This document shows positions 16,084 through 24,521 of a stretch of 35,864 nucleotides of DNA, piece after piece. Within the stretch, counting starts at the first letter, position 1, and each line of letters opens with the position of its first letter. Position numbers and translations under genes: made by a program. Where the stretch lies: positions 1-35,864 of the forward strand of contig JAHHSL010000020.1 of assembly GCA_020025235.1 (NCBI GenBank), in the 5' to 3' direction. The DNA is from Ruthenibacterium sp. GTDB taxonomy: Bacteria > Bacillota > Clostridia > Oscillospirales > Ruminococcaceae. The notes under the pieces were generated by a model that saw only the letters and a program-made list of their open reading frames with translations, did not search any database and was not told the DNA's origin.

Positions 16084-16115
16084 AAGCAGAGAAACTTCGG
16101 TTCTCTGCTTTTTTT
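16084..16115 (+). terminator. Terminator after the LCP-like gene
   Basis: AAGCAGAGAA (16084-16093) pairs with TTCTCTGCTT (16101-16110), followed by a T tract. It separates this gene from the sortase gene, which may have its own promoter or depend on readthrough. Confidence 0.88.
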
Positions 16116-16187
16116 CGCGTTTCTTTTCAGTCGGTTTGCTGCATGATCGTTCTATGGCGCATGAAATAAAACGGGAGGTGCATCCTG

Positions 16188-16781
16188 ATGCCGCGAAAAA
16201 AACGAATCCTTCTGCTCTTTTTCGGCCTGCTGTGCCTTGCCGCCGCAGCCGCTTTGCAGTACCGCAATTTCTGCGGCAGCCTGCGCGCGGGGCAGGCCGC
16301 ACAGCTGCTTTTAGATGATCTGAAGACCGCAATTTCCAAACCGGAAAGCCCGCCGCCCCGCCGCAGCACCGATACGCCTGATGCCGAATCGACCTTTCCC
16401 GAAAGCGAATTTGCCGGGATCCTTTCGATCCCTTCGCTCGGGCTGGAGCTGCCGGTGTATGCCGAATACAGCCGCGATGCACTTTCCCGCGCGCCGTGCC
16501 GCCAGTGCGGCAGTGCCGCAGACGGAAACCTTGTGATTGCGGGCCACAACTTCCGGCGGCATTTCGGCCCGCTCAGCCGGCTCCGCAAGGGGGATGCGCT
16601 TCAATTCACCGAAACGGACGGCTGTGTTTACTCCTACACGGTCGCCGCCGTTTCCACGCTTTCCCCCGCACAGGCGCATTTGGTATTTGAAAGCGCACAC
16701 AGCCTCGTGCTTTACACCTGCAATTATTCCGGCAGGGCGCGGCTTTGCGTTTTCTGCGACGGCACCGCCCCCGCTGATTAG
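16188..16781 (+). CDS. Sortase-family transpeptidase with two extra CxxC pairs
   Basis: Sortases cut a sorting signal in exported proteins and link them to the cell wall or to each other. The 197-residue protein has an N-terminal anchor (about 6-23), a short linker and the sortase beta-barrel from about residue 77 (GILSIPSLGLELPVY). The catalytic residues are visible: His120 in AGHNF, Cys178 in LVLYTCNY and Arg185. Unusually there are CRQC (104-107) and CVFC (187-190), which could form disulfides or bind a metal. GGGAGG lies 9-10 nt before the ATG. No LPxTG-type substrate is seen in the window. The subclass cannot be assigned by eye. Confidence 0.85.
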   Translation: MPRKKRILLLFFGLLCLAAAAALQYRNFCGSLRAGQAAQLLLDDLKTAISKPESPPPRRSTDTPDAESTFPESEFAGILSIPSLGLELPVYAEYSRDALSRAPCRQCGSAADGNLVIAGHNFRRHFGPLSRLRKGDALQFTETDGCVYSYTVAAVSTLSPAQAHLVFESAHSLVLYTCNYSGRARLCVFCDGTAPAD

Positions 16782-16871
16782 GAGCAGACCGCTGCGCAGT
16801 TTTCCACATTTTTCTGTTTTTTGTTGAAAGTCGGACGACTCCCGCACGCCTTTTCGGTAAAACACGGATGC

Positions 16872-16908
16872 AAAAACGGCAGACGGTATATTCCGTCTGC
16901 CGTTTTTT
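16872..16908. terminator. Bidirectional terminator between sortase and XRE-type gene
   Basis: A 15-bp stem AAAAACGGCAGACGG/CCGTCTGCCGTTTTT (16872-16886 with 16893-16907) with loop TATATT; it serves both convergent genes. Confidence 0.93.
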
Positions 16909-16935
16909 ATCGCGCGGGGCGTTTTCTGATGATGC

Positions 16936-17970
16936 TTATCGGGGCGTCACATCTTCCGTCTGCGTCCCGTAAAGCTGCCGTCCCAGCGCTTCGCCCTGTT
17001 CCTGAACCGAAATCACGAATTCACCGTTCACCTGCAGCCCGTATCCGTAATACCGCGTTTCCCCCGTTTCGGGGTCGCGGTAGCAGAACGCCGCGCCGAT
17101 GGTTTCCTTCCCCTTGGCGGCGTCCTGATCCTGCGCTGTCACGGTTCCGATGATATCCGCCTGTGCGATATCGCAATCGGAAAGGATGCGTGCCGCGGCA
17201 TACTGCTGTGCCGCATTGATGCGCGTCTTTTCCGCATTGGAATAAATGCGCCGGAACTGCAGCCCCGCGGACGTCCCCGCGATCAGCACCGCCGCAAGCC
17301 CCGTCACCAGTGCAAAGCGCATCCGTCTGCCGGAGGAACGGTGCACAAAATCCGAAACCGTCTGCCGCAGCAGCCCGAAAAAAATGATGACAAGCGCGCC
17401 GAGCAGCAGAAAATCCGAATACTGCTCCAGCAGAATCTTCGGCACAAGCGAAATGCCGCCGATCGCCACCGTGCCAAAGCCGCCGATCGAAATAATTTTT
17501 GCCGCCTGCCGCCGCTGCGGTTCCTGCTGGCGTTCCCCCCAAAGCTGTGCGCACAGCGCCGCCGCAAGCCCGCCGAAGCAGAAAAGGCTGCCCGTGATCG
17601 ACCGCAGCCCGAACGAAAGCACCGCTGCCGCCGCAAGGAACACACAGCCCGCCGCCGCGGCGCACATCTGAAGGTGCAGCTCTTCCCCGTGTTTTTGCTG
17701 TGCCAGCGCAATCGTTTCCGAAACTGCCGCCTGTGCGGATTCCTGCGTCACAGGCTGCGGTTCGGCCTCTGCACGCATCAATTCCACCAGCGTCACCCCC
17801 AGTGCCGCCGCAAGCGGCTCCAGCGTGCTGATATCGGGAAAGCCCAAGCCGCGTTCCCAGCGGCTGACGGCCTTATCCGTTACATTGATTTTTTCCGCAA
17901 GCTCCTGCTGCGTCATGCCTCCCGCTTTGCGCCGCTGTGCAAGAAATGCTCCGAACTTTTGTGCGTCCAT
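16936..17970 (-). CDS. XRE-family helix-turn-helix regulator with C-terminal membrane domain
   Basis: A 344-residue protein. Residues 1-65 form an XRE/Cro-type DNA-binding domain (MTQQELAEKINVTDKAVSRWERGLGFPDISTLEPLA is the typical helix pair). After a charged linker come about five membrane helices (roughly residues 100-260) and a final soluble segment of about 85 residues. This layout suggests a membrane-tethered regulator that senses something at the membrane. The start at 17970 is chosen because AAAGGGG lies 9 nt before it; the in-frame ATG at 17979 directly abuts that site. No obvious target gene is adjacent, so it may regulate itself. Confidence 0.85.
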   Translation of the reverse strand: MDAQKFGAFLAQRRKAGGMTQQELAEKINVTDKAVSRWERGLGFPDISTLEPLAAALGVTLVELMRAEAEPQPVTQESAQAAVSETIALAQQKHGEELHLQMCAAAAGCVFLAAAAVLSFGLRSITGSLFCFGGLAAALCAQLWGERQQEPQRRQAAKIISIGGFGTVAIGGISLVPKILLEQYSDFLLLGALVIIFFGLLRQTVSDFVHRSSGRRMRFALVTGLAAVLIAGTSAGLQFRRIYSNAEKTRINAAQQYAAARILSDCDIAQADIIGTVTAQDQDAAKGKETIGAAFCYRDPETGETRYYGYGLQVNGEFVISVQEQGEALGRQLYGTQTEDVTPR

Positions 17971-17999
17971 TGCGGTCATCCCCTTTCTTCTTTATTCGG

Positions 18000-18028
18000 A
18001 TTGTACCGCACCGCCCCGTTTTGCGCAA
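18000..18028 (-). promoter_or_regulatory. Promoter of the XRE-type gene
   Basis: On the minus strand, TTGCGC (18023-18028) and TACAAT (18000-18005) with a 17-nt spacer; the start codon is about 30 nt further on. Confidence 0.65.
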
Positions 18029-18090
18029 CCGATGATTCGTAGAGTTGGCTGTCTGCGCGCGTTTTCCGGCATTTTTTCGGATGTTTTATA

Positions 18091-18125
18091 AAAAAGGCGG
18101 CGCCGGAAAACGCTCCGGTGCCGCT
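18091..18125 (-). terminator. Second hairpin downstream of tRNA-Asn
   Basis: An 11-bp G/C-rich stem with two G-T pairs (18096-18106 with 18115-18125), followed on the minus strand by T5. It would catch transcripts that pass the first terminator. Confidence 0.6.
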
Positions 18126-18203
18126 TTGGCTTCATCCTGTTTTTTATGGTTCCGCAGAGGATGCCGAACGCTCTGGGCCGGCATATTTTCTGCATGATTT
18201 CAC

Positions 18204-18239
18204 AAAAAAACATCCGGTTGAAAATTCAACCGGATGTTT
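18204..18239 (-). terminator. Terminator of tRNA-Asn
   Basis: AAACATCCGGTTGAA (18208-18222) pairs with TTCAACCGGATGTTT (18225-18239). On the minus strand it is followed by a run of seven T. Confidence 0.9.
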
Positions 18240-18240
18240 C

Positions 18241-18316
18241 TGGCTCCCCTTGTTGGGCTCGAACCAACGACCCTGCGGTTAACAGCCGCATGCTCTGCCA
18301 ACTGAGCTAAAGAGGA
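18241..18316 (-). tRNA. tRNA-Asn (anticodon GTT)
   Basis: On the minus strand the acceptor stem TCCTCTT pairs with AAGGGGA, the D arm is GCTC/GAGC, the anticodon stem GCGG/CCGC flanks loop CTGTTAA, the T loop is TTCGAGC, and CCA is encoded (18241-18243). Confidence 0.96.
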
Positions 18317-18798
18317 ATATTTACTTCGCAGTCCGTTCGGTTTTGCGTCCGTTTCGTGACCGCTCATTTAATATACACCTTTTCAAACCGAAATGCAAGT
18401 GTTTTTTTAAAGTTTTTTTATTTTTTTGAAAATCCATGCCTGTCTCCGCTGTTTTCAGCAAAAAACGTTCTGCCTTCTGCTTTGCCGGGCGGCGGTGCAG
18501 GGCTCTTGCCCACACCGCTTTTTGCCGCAGACTTCCCCCATGCACAGCGCCGCGCATCCCATGCGCCGGCATATCTCCCCCCCCGTGCGGCACACAGCCG
18601 CATACATTTTATATGCATATCGTGCATATTTTGCAAAACGTTCCCGAAATTCCCGCAAACCCGTCTTTTTTTGTTTGACTTTTGCCCCGATCTGTGGAAT
18701 TATAGATAATATTATTCCGCGCAGGACGCCGCAAAACCGGCTGCGCCGTTCTGTGCACGGCGCGCACTGCCTGCCGCCGCAAAACAGGAGGAATCACA
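18317..18798. other. 482-nt intergenic region, no gene recognised
   Basis: This stretch lies between the divergent tRNA-Asn and the NSS transporter gene. It holds T-rich runs near 18400-18425 and small reading frames without ribosome sites. A possible plus-strand promoter is TTGACT (18675-18680) with ATTATA (18699-18704), 18 nt apart. I see no riboswitch or T-box that I can support. Confidence 0.5.
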
Positions 18799-20133
18799 TT
18801 GAACGGAAAACATACATCGGAACGGAAATTCGCAAGCCGCTGGGGCTTTATCCTTGCCTCGGTCGGTTCGGCGGTGGGCATGGCAAACGTATGGGGCTTT
18901 CCCAATAAAATGGGCAGCAACGGCGGCGGCGCATTTCTGCTGATCTATCTGTTCTTTATCCTGATTTTCAGCTTTGTCGGCCTGCCCGCAGAATTTGCGA
19001 TCGGGCGGCGTTCCAAGACCGGCACGCTCGGCTCATATGCCAACGCATGGGAAACACGCGGCGAAAAGCCCGCAAAAGCCGGCGGGCTGCTTGCGTGGCT
19101 GCCGCTTGCCGGTTCGATGTGCATTGCCGTCGGCTATGCCGTCATTGTGTCATATGTTTTAAAGGCGCTGACGGATTCCGTCACCGGCGTGCTTATGGAG
19201 CGCAGCCCCGCCGAATGGTTCGAGGGCTTTGCCTTTGCGGAATATTCCGTTGTGCCGTTCCACATCATCGTGGTGGTCGGCACGCTGCTCACGCTGTTCC
19301 TTGGCGCAAAAAGCATCGAAAAGACAAACAAGATCATGATGCCCGCCTTTTTTGTGATTTTTCTGGTGCTTGCGGTGCGCGTTGCGTTTCTGCCCGGCGT
19401 GTGGGAGGGCTACCGCTTTATGCTGATCCCCCGCTGGCAGGCGCTGAAAGACCCTATGGTCTGGGTCACTGCCATGGGGCAGGCATTCTTTTCGCTTTCC
19501 ATCACCGGCAGCGGCATGATCGTCTATGGCTCGTATCTGGACGAAAAAGAGGACGTTGTCAGCGCATCGCTGCGCACGGCCCTTTTTGATACCATTGCCG
19601 CATTTGTCGCCGCACTTGTCATCATCCCCGCGTGCTATGCCTATCATCTGGATGTCGCGGCAGGCCCCGGCCAGCTGTTCGGCACACTGCCGACCATTCT
19701 GCAGGATATCCCCTTCGGCCGCCTGTTTGCCGTGATTTTATACATCGCCATGATCTTTGCGGGCGTCAGCTCGCTGCAGAATATGTTCGAGGTCGTGGGT
19801 GAATCGCTTGTACACCGGTTCCCCCGGCTGAACCGCAGCCTTGCCCTTGTCATCATCGGCGCTGTCTGCCTTGTGTTCGGGCTGAACATGGAAGCGATCT
19901 TCCAGTGGGGCCCGTGGATGGATTTCGTGTCGATCTACATTATCCCGCTGGGCGCAATGCTCGGCGCGGTTTCGTGGTTCTGGGTCATGAAAAAAGATAT
20001 TTTGCTGGATGAAATCAACAAGGGCGCAGAAAAAAAGCACGGCAGAGCATGGTACGCCATTGGCCGGTATCTCTATGTGCCCATGACGATCGTGCTGTGT
20101 CTGATCGCACTGCGGCTGAAAATCGCATTCTGA
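18799..20133 (+). CDS. Sodium-dependent transporter, NSS/SNF family
   Basis: A 444-residue membrane protein of the neurotransmitter:sodium symporter family, which imports amino acids or amines with sodium. The signature is the first helix with its unwound site, ASVGSAVGMANVWGFPNKMGSNGGGAFLL (family norm GSAVGLGNIWRFP). About eleven further hydrophobic helices follow, as in bacterial members. The start is TTG at 18799, since AGGAGG lies 8 nt before it. It stands alone between tRNA-Asn and purC, and a terminator follows. The substrate is not predictable from sequence alone. Confidence 0.92.
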   Translation: MNGKHTSERKFASRWGFILASVGSAVGMANVWGFPNKMGSNGGGAFLLIYLFFILIFSFVGLPAEFAIGRRSKTGTLGSYANAWETRGEKPAKAGGLLAWLPLAGSMCIAVGYAVIVSYVLKALTDSVTGVLMERSPAEWFEGFAFAEYSVVPFHIIVVVGTLLTLFLGAKSIEKTNKIMMPAFFVIFLVLAVRVAFLPGVWEGYRFMLIPRWQALKDPMVWVTAMGQAFFSLSITGSGMIVYGSYLDEKEDVVSASLRTALFDTIAAFVAALVIIPACYAYHLDVAAGPGQLFGTLPTILQDIPFGRLFAVILYIAMIFAGVSSLQNMFEVVGESLVHRFPRLNRSLALVIIGAVCLVFGLNMEAIFQWGPWMDFVSIYIIPLGAMLGAVSWFWVMKKDILLDEINKGAEKKHGRAWYAIGRYLYVPMTIVLCLIALRLKIAF

Positions 20134-20153
20134 TCCTGCCGCGCCGCAGCTAT

Positions 20154-20190
20154 AAAAAAAACGGAAGTCCATGCGGACTTCCGTTTTTTT
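20154..20190. terminator. Bidirectional terminator between NSS transporter and purC
   Basis: AAAAAAACGGAAGTCC and GGACTTCCGTTTTTTT form a long perfect stem around the loop ATGC (20171-20174); it serves both convergent genes. Confidence 0.95.
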
Positions 20191-20236
20191 GCAAGCTGTT
20201 TTATGCATCCCCCTGTATGGGGCGCCCTGCGGCTTT

Positions 20237-20917
20237 TTAGCCGAGGATGATCTTCGTCAGCTCTACCGGCTCTACGATCTTGCCGTCTTTGTAGACGCGC
20301 ATGTTGCCGGAAGCGATCTCATCGATCAGGATGACTTCGCCGTTGTTGTAGCCGAACTCGAACTTGATGTCATACAGATCCAGATCCTTCTTTGCAAGCT
20401 CTTCTGCAACGATCTTGGTGATCTTGAGGGTCTGTTCCTTCATGCTGTCGTACATCTCGGGGCTCATAACGCCCAGTGCGACAAGCGCATCCTTGGTGAC
20501 AAGGGGGTCGCCCTTTGCGTCATCCTTGAATGTGGTTTCGACATAGCCGCCTTCCAGGACTGCACCGTCTTTGATGTAATTGCCGTAGCGGCGGATGAAG
20601 CTGCCCGTTGCCTTCAGGCGGCAGATAACTTCCAGACCCTGACCGAACACGGTTGCCGGCAGCACTTCCATCGTTGCATCTTCGAGATTTGCGGAAACAT
20701 AGTGTGTTTTAATGCCCTTTTCCTTCAGGATCTCGAAAAACTTGATCGAGGTCTCAAGGTTTGCGCGGCCGATGCCTTCGATCGTCAGACCGACAGCATT
20801 CTCACCCGGATCGAACACGCCGTCTTTACCGGTGCAGTCGTCCTTGAATTTCAGAAGAACATTACCGTTCTCAAGCTGATAAACGTCTTTTGTTTTACCT
20901 TTATAGAGCATTTCCAT
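20237..20917 (-). CDS. purC: Phosphoribosylaminoimidazole-succinocarboxamide synthase
   Basis: This purine-synthesis enzyme joins CAIR and aspartate with ATP to give SAICAR in the cytosol. The 226-residue length and the blocks YKGKTKDVY, LLKFKDDCTGKDG, the ENAVGLT-like segment, LEVICRLKATGSFIRRYG, LYDIKFEFG and LIDEIASGNMR are characteristic. The start is placed at 20917 (MEMLYKG), 7 nt after an AGGG; an upstream ATG at 20944 is less likely. It is alone, not in a pur operon; the family call is secure. Confidence 0.96.
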   Translation of the reverse strand: MEMLYKGKTKDVYQLENGNVLLKFKDDCTGKDGVFDPGENAVGLTIEGIGRANLETSIKFFEILKEKGIKTHYVSANLEDATMEVLPATVFGQGLEVICRLKATGSFIRRYGNYIKDGAVLEGGYVETTFKDDAKGDPLVTKDALVALGVMSPEMYDSMKEQTLKITKIVAEELAKKDLDLYDIKFEFGYNNGEVILIDEIASGNMRVYKDGKIVEPVELTKIILG

Positions 20918-20977
20918 CAAAAATCCCTGTCCTTTCTGTTCCAAAAAACGGAAAAACGAAAAATAGCAACCTCTTAA

Positions 20978-21006
20978 AGATTACTGCAAAAACCGCATTT
21001 TCGCAA
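20978..21006 (-). promoter_or_regulatory. Promoter of purC
   Basis: On the minus strand, TTGCGA (21001-21006) and TAATCT (20978-20983), 17 nt apart. Confidence 0.55.
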
Positions 21007-21131
21007 TACTTTTTGCAAGAATCATCATTTTGAACAATCGCCGGCAAAAATCGCGAATTTCTTTTAGATTTTATCCACGACACAAAATCCGGTTCTGCTG
21101 CACGGATTCAAAATTCACCGCGTTTGTCCAC

Positions 21132-21160
21132 TTGCGCATGCGCGTGTGAAATGGTAGAAT
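21132..21160 (+). promoter_or_regulatory. Promoter of pepF
   Basis: TTGCGC (21132-21137) and TAGAAT (21155-21160), 17 nt apart, with a TGG extended -10 element. Confidence 0.6.
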
Positions 21161-21194
21161 GATTTTAAATTCAATATGAATGGAGGACATTGAA

Positions 21195-23000
21195 ATGCAG
21201 GATAACACGTTACGCAAACGCAGCGAAGTTCCCGAAGAATCTACATGGGACCTTCGTGATCTTTTTGAAAGCGACGAAGCATGGGAAGCCGAAAACGAGG
21301 CGCTCAAATCCATGCCCGCACGTTTTGCCGAACTGGAAGGTCACCTTGGTGACAGCGCTGCATCTCTGCTGAACTATTTCCGTCTGGATGACGAAGCCAA
21401 TCTGCGCGTATCAAAGCTGTACGGCTATGCCAGCTGCAAGGGCGATCAGGATACCGCAAACGGTTTTTATCAGAACATGCGCGGCAAGGCCATGGGCACG
21501 CTTGTCGCCATTTCCAGCGCAGGCGCTTTTGCCTCTTCCGAGCTTATGGCGATTTCGGACGAAACGCTTGACGGCTTTTTTGCACAGGAGCCCGCGCTCG
21601 AAGAATACCGCCGCACGCTGCACAAGCTGCGCCGCCGCGCTGCGCACATCCTTTCCCCCGCAGAGGAAACCCTGCTTGCCGCAGCCGGTGAAATGTCCGA
21701 TGCACCCGGCAATATTTCCAGCGTGTTCGGCAATGCCGATATCCGCTTCCCGGATGTTGCGGACGCACAGGGCGAAATGCATCAGCTGACGAACACAACG
21801 CTTGTTCCCCTTTTGGAAAGCGCGGACCACGTGCTGCGCCGCAATGCGTTCGATACGTTCTACAAAACGCTGGGCGGCTTCCGCAATACGGCGGCTGCCA
21901 CCATGGACGCCCAGTTCAAGCAGCTGCGCTTCTTTGCCAACGCCCGCAGATACGACAGCACGCTGAGCGCTTCCCTGGATGCGACCGAAGTGCCGACCGA
22001 GGTATATCTGAACCTGATCGAAGCCGTGCACGCAAATCTTGATAAGATGTATAAATATGTGGCGCTGCGCAAGAAGATGATGGGCGTGGACGAGCTGCAT
22101 ATGTATGACGTCTACACCCCGATCGTCGCGGACGCCGCGAAAAAGATCAGCTTCGAGCAGGCGAAGGAAACCGTGCTGGAAGCGCTTGCCGTTCTGGGCG
22201 AGGATTATACCGCTTTGCTGCGCGAAGGCTTTGAAAACCGCTGGATCGACGTTTACCCCAACGAGGGCAAGCGCGGCGGCGCATATTCTTCCGGCAGCTC
22301 GTATCCGCACCCGTATGTCCTGCTCAACCAGAAGGATACGCTGGACAACATGTTCACGCTGGCGCATGAAATGGGCCACGCGCTGCACAGCTACCACAGC
22401 TGCAAATACCAGCCGATCAGCACAAGCGGCTATGTCATCTTTGTTGCCGAGGTCGCTTCCACCTGCAACGAAGTGCTGCTGATGCGCTATCTGCTGGGCA
22501 AGACGACCGATAAGAAAGAGCGCGCCTATCTGCTCAACCACTTCCTCGATCAGTTCAAGGGCACGGTATACCGCCAGACGATGTTTGCAGAGTTCGAGCT
22601 GGAAATGGGCCGCATGGCCGAGCGCGGCGAGACCCTGACCGCCGAAGCCCTGAGCGAAAAATATCTGGAGCTCAACAAGCTTTACTACGGCCCGGATATG
22701 GTTTCCGACGAAGGCATCGCAATGGAATGGGCACGCATCCCGCATTTCTATTACGATTATTATGTGTTCCAGTATGCAACCGGCTTTTCGGCTGCTGTGG
22801 CGATCGCAAACCGCATCCTTTCCGAAGGCGAGCCTGCCGTGCGCGATTACAAGAAATTCCTTTCCGGCGGTTCCAGCAGCGACCCGATCTCCCTGCTGAA
22901 GCTTGCGGGCGTCGATATGAGCAGCCCCGAGCCCGTCAATTCCGCCCTTGCCCTGTTCGGCGAAATCATCGACGAACTGGCAGAGCTGGAAGGCTGCTGA
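21195..23000 (+). CDS. pepF: Oligoendopeptidase F (M3B)
   Basis: A cytosolic zinc peptidase that cuts short peptides. The zinc-binding motif HEMGH falls at residues 391-395, in LAHEMGHALHSYHS, and a downstream Glu in FVAEVASTCNE is the third ligand. The N terminus EVPEESTWDLRDLFESDEAWEAE is typical of PepF, as is the 601-residue length and the late YYDYYVFQYATGFSAA block. The ATG at 21195 has GGAGG 8 nt before it; the ATG at 21180 contains this ribosome site and is rejected. It is a single-gene unit with its own promoter and terminator. Confidence 0.96.
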   Translation: MQDNTLRKRSEVPEESTWDLRDLFESDEAWEAENEALKSMPARFAELEGHLGDSAASLLNYFRLDDEANLRVSKLYGYASCKGDQDTANGFYQNMRGKAMGTLVAISSAGAFASSELMAISDETLDGFFAQEPALEEYRRTLHKLRRRAAHILSPAEETLLAAAGEMSDAPGNISSVFGNADIRFPDVADAQGEMHQLTNTTLVPLLESADHVLRRNAFDTFYKTLGGFRNTAAATMDAQFKQLRFFANARRYDSTLSASLDATEVPTEVYLNLIEAVHANLDKMYKYVALRKKMMGVDELHMYDVYTPIVADAAKKISFEQAKETVLEALAVLGEDYTALLREGFENRWIDVYPNEGKRGGAYSSGSSYPHPYVLLNQKDTLDNMFTLAHEMGHALHSYHSCKYQPISTSGYVIFVAEVASTCNEVLLMRYLLGKTTDKKERAYLLNHFLDQFKGTVYRQTMFAEFELEMGRMAERGETLTAEALSEKYLELNKLYYGPDMVSDEGIAMEWARIPHFYYDYYVFQYATGFSAAVAIANRILSEGEPAVRDYKKFLSGGSSSDPISLLKLAGVDMSSPEPVNSALALFGEIIDELAELEGC

Positions 23001-23022
23001 GTTTTCCGATCTGTTTGTTTCC

Positions 23023-23054
23023 AAAAGGCGTCCGGTGCACCGGACGCCTTTTTT
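23023..23054 (+). terminator. Terminator of pepF
   Basis: A perfect 30-bp palindrome (23023-23052), core GGCGTCCGGTGCACCGGACGCC, followed by further T. Confidence 0.93.
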
Positions 23055-23114
23055 GCAGCGTTTTTCGTATCTTTTTTACACAAAGAAGCACCGGAAATTT
23101 TGGCAGACGGTGCA

Positions 23115-23143
23115 TTGACAGCCGATGCATTTGCCGTTATTCT
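23115..23143 (+). promoter_or_regulatory. Promoter of the small lipoprotein gene
   Basis: A consensus TTGACA (23115-23120) and TATTCT (23138-23143), 17 nt apart. Confidence 0.7.
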
Positions 23144-23247
23144 GAAATCAGAAGATGCTGCATCGTCTGATTGTTGCCGAAAGCCGCCCGCCATTCCGAA
23201 CGGCTCCGTTTTCCCGGATGCCGTTTTTTACGAAAGGAGCTGCGACT

Positions 23248-23763
23248 ATGAAAAAACGTTTTATGCTTTTCCCTGCCGTTCTGCTGACTCTGCTGCTTTT
23301 GGTGGGCTGCGGTGCAAAAACGCCCCCGAAAGAGGCCGAATATCAGTATACGCCGCTTAATGAGACTCCCGGTTCGGCCGCCTATAAGGCGATCGAAGCG
23401 ATCTGCTCTGACGAAGATGCACAGCATCTGAGCGAAGATTTCTACGACGAAGCAAAGCTTTGGCAGTGCACGGCGCAAAAGGAAGTCTATGCAGCCAAGG
23501 ACAAAGAATACCTGACGGCAGACATCACAATGAACATCTGTGAATACAAAGGCTATATGGCAGTGTACTCTGCATCCGACTATGGCTTTACAGACCCGGA
23601 GGATATCTGGGAACCGGTATCCGAACAGTTTATCAAGATCCAGAACAGTGAAACTGCCGGAAAAGCGCCGGATGTGACTTTCGGCGTAACTGTCATCGAA
23701 CATCGGGGCGATAAGGGGATCCCCATTGTGTGCACGTTTTATCCCGATGTATCGGACGCATAA
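23248..23763 (+). CDS. Small lipoprotein of unknown function
   Basis: A 171-residue protein with a lipoprotein signal peptide (MKKRFMLF...LLLLVGC, lipidated Cys21). The mature part is acidic and soluble, with no domain I recognise. AAAGGAG lies 8 nt before the ATG; in-frame codons further upstream have no such site. It stands alone between pepF and the TetR-type gene, with its own strong promoter and a shared terminator. It should sit on the outer face of the membrane. Confidence 0.85.
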   Translation: MKKRFMLFPAVLLTLLLLVGCGAKTPPKEAEYQYTPLNETPGSAAYKAIEAICSDEDAQHLSEDFYDEAKLWQCTAQKEVYAAKDKEYLTADITMNICEYKGYMAVYSASDYGFTDPEDIWEPVSEQFIKIQNSETAGKAPDVTFGVTVIEHRGDKGIPIVCTFYPDVSDA

Positions 23764-23858
23764 AACATCAGCTGTGTTCCGAACCGCAGACAGACGGGTG
23801 CGATCCTGTTTTTCTTCCGCTTTGGATGCACCGCCGTCTATACCGAACGCATATCGTA

Positions 23859-23893
23859 AAAAAAAGCAGAGCGCCGCGGCGCTCTGCTTTTTT
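23859..23893. terminator. Bidirectional terminator between lipoprotein and TetR-type gene
   Basis: AAAAAGCAGAGCGCC (23861-23875) pairs with GGCGCTCTGCTTTTT (23878-23892), with A and T runs extending on both sides. It ends the three-gene minus-strand operon and the lipoprotein gene. Confidence 0.93.
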
Positions 23894-23936
23894 GTTTATA
23901 CCGTTCCTGCCGCACAAGCGGCAGGCGTCACGCTTT

Positions 23937-24521
23937 TTACATTGATGCAAAGATCATATCCACGATCTCGTCGATCGGGATATCCTCGGCGCCGCAGGTT
24001 TTTTGAACGATCATCCCGTCCAGCACCGCAAGGATCAGATAGGAAAGAGCGCGGTTATGCTCTTTGTTCTGCGGCATGGTGCGGTCCAGCGCCTCGCGGA
24101 TATTCTGCCGCCATTCCTCGTAGCGTCTGTGGAATTTTTCCGCAAGCTTCGTCCCCTCCACTGCGGCGTCGTTCAAAAGCGACAGGTGCAGCCGCCCCTT
24201 GGTCCCGGAGGAGACAAGCTTTTCAAACGCGGTTTTCAAAAGCTGCTGCGGCGATTGTTCCCGATCCGCATGGCGCACCCACGCCATAAGCTCCTCGGTG
24301 ATCATCGTCATGTTCCGATCCGTGATATCATAGATGATATCTTCTTTTGCACAATAGTAGTAATACAGCGTTCCCTTGCTGATCCCGGCCGCCTGCGCAA
24401 TGTCCTTCAGGCTTGTCGCCTTGACGCCTTTCTGGAAAATCAGCTCCGACGCCGTATCCAGAATGTGCTCGCGCACCTCCTGACCGGAGCTTTTTGCCTT
24501 TATTTTCTCTGCTTCACTCAT
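23937..24521 (-). CDS. TetR-family transcriptional regulator
   Basis: A 194-residue protein with an N-terminal TetR DNA-binding domain (EHILDTASELIFQKGVKATSLKDIAQAAGISKGTLYYYYCAKEDII, residues about 18-64) and an all-helical ligand/dimer domain. It is the last gene of an operon with an MMPL transporter and a GLUG-repeat protein. Its ATG overlaps the end of the GLUG gene by 8 nt, and AAGGAG lies 10 nt upstream inside that gene. It most likely represses its own operon through the palindrome-like site at 29727-29746. Confidence 0.94.
   Translation of the reverse strand: MSEAEKIKAKSSGQEVREHILDTASELIFQKGVKATSLKDIAQAAGISKGTLYYYYCAKEDIIYDITDRNMTMITEELMAWVRHADREQSPQQLLKTAFEKLVSSGTKGRLHLSLLNDAAVEGTKLAEKFHRRYEEWRQNIREALDRTMPQNKEHNRALSYLILAVLDGMIVQKTCGAEDIPIDEIVDMIFASM

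Noticed and set aside
18317..18798. Possible riboswitch or T-box before the NSS transporter
   Set aside because: No conserved T-box or glycine-riboswitch core could be found by eye, and no clear antiterminator/terminator pair.
21411..23024. A 537-codon minus-strand frame opposite pepF
   Set aside because: Shadow of oligoendopeptidase F, whose zinc motif is intact.
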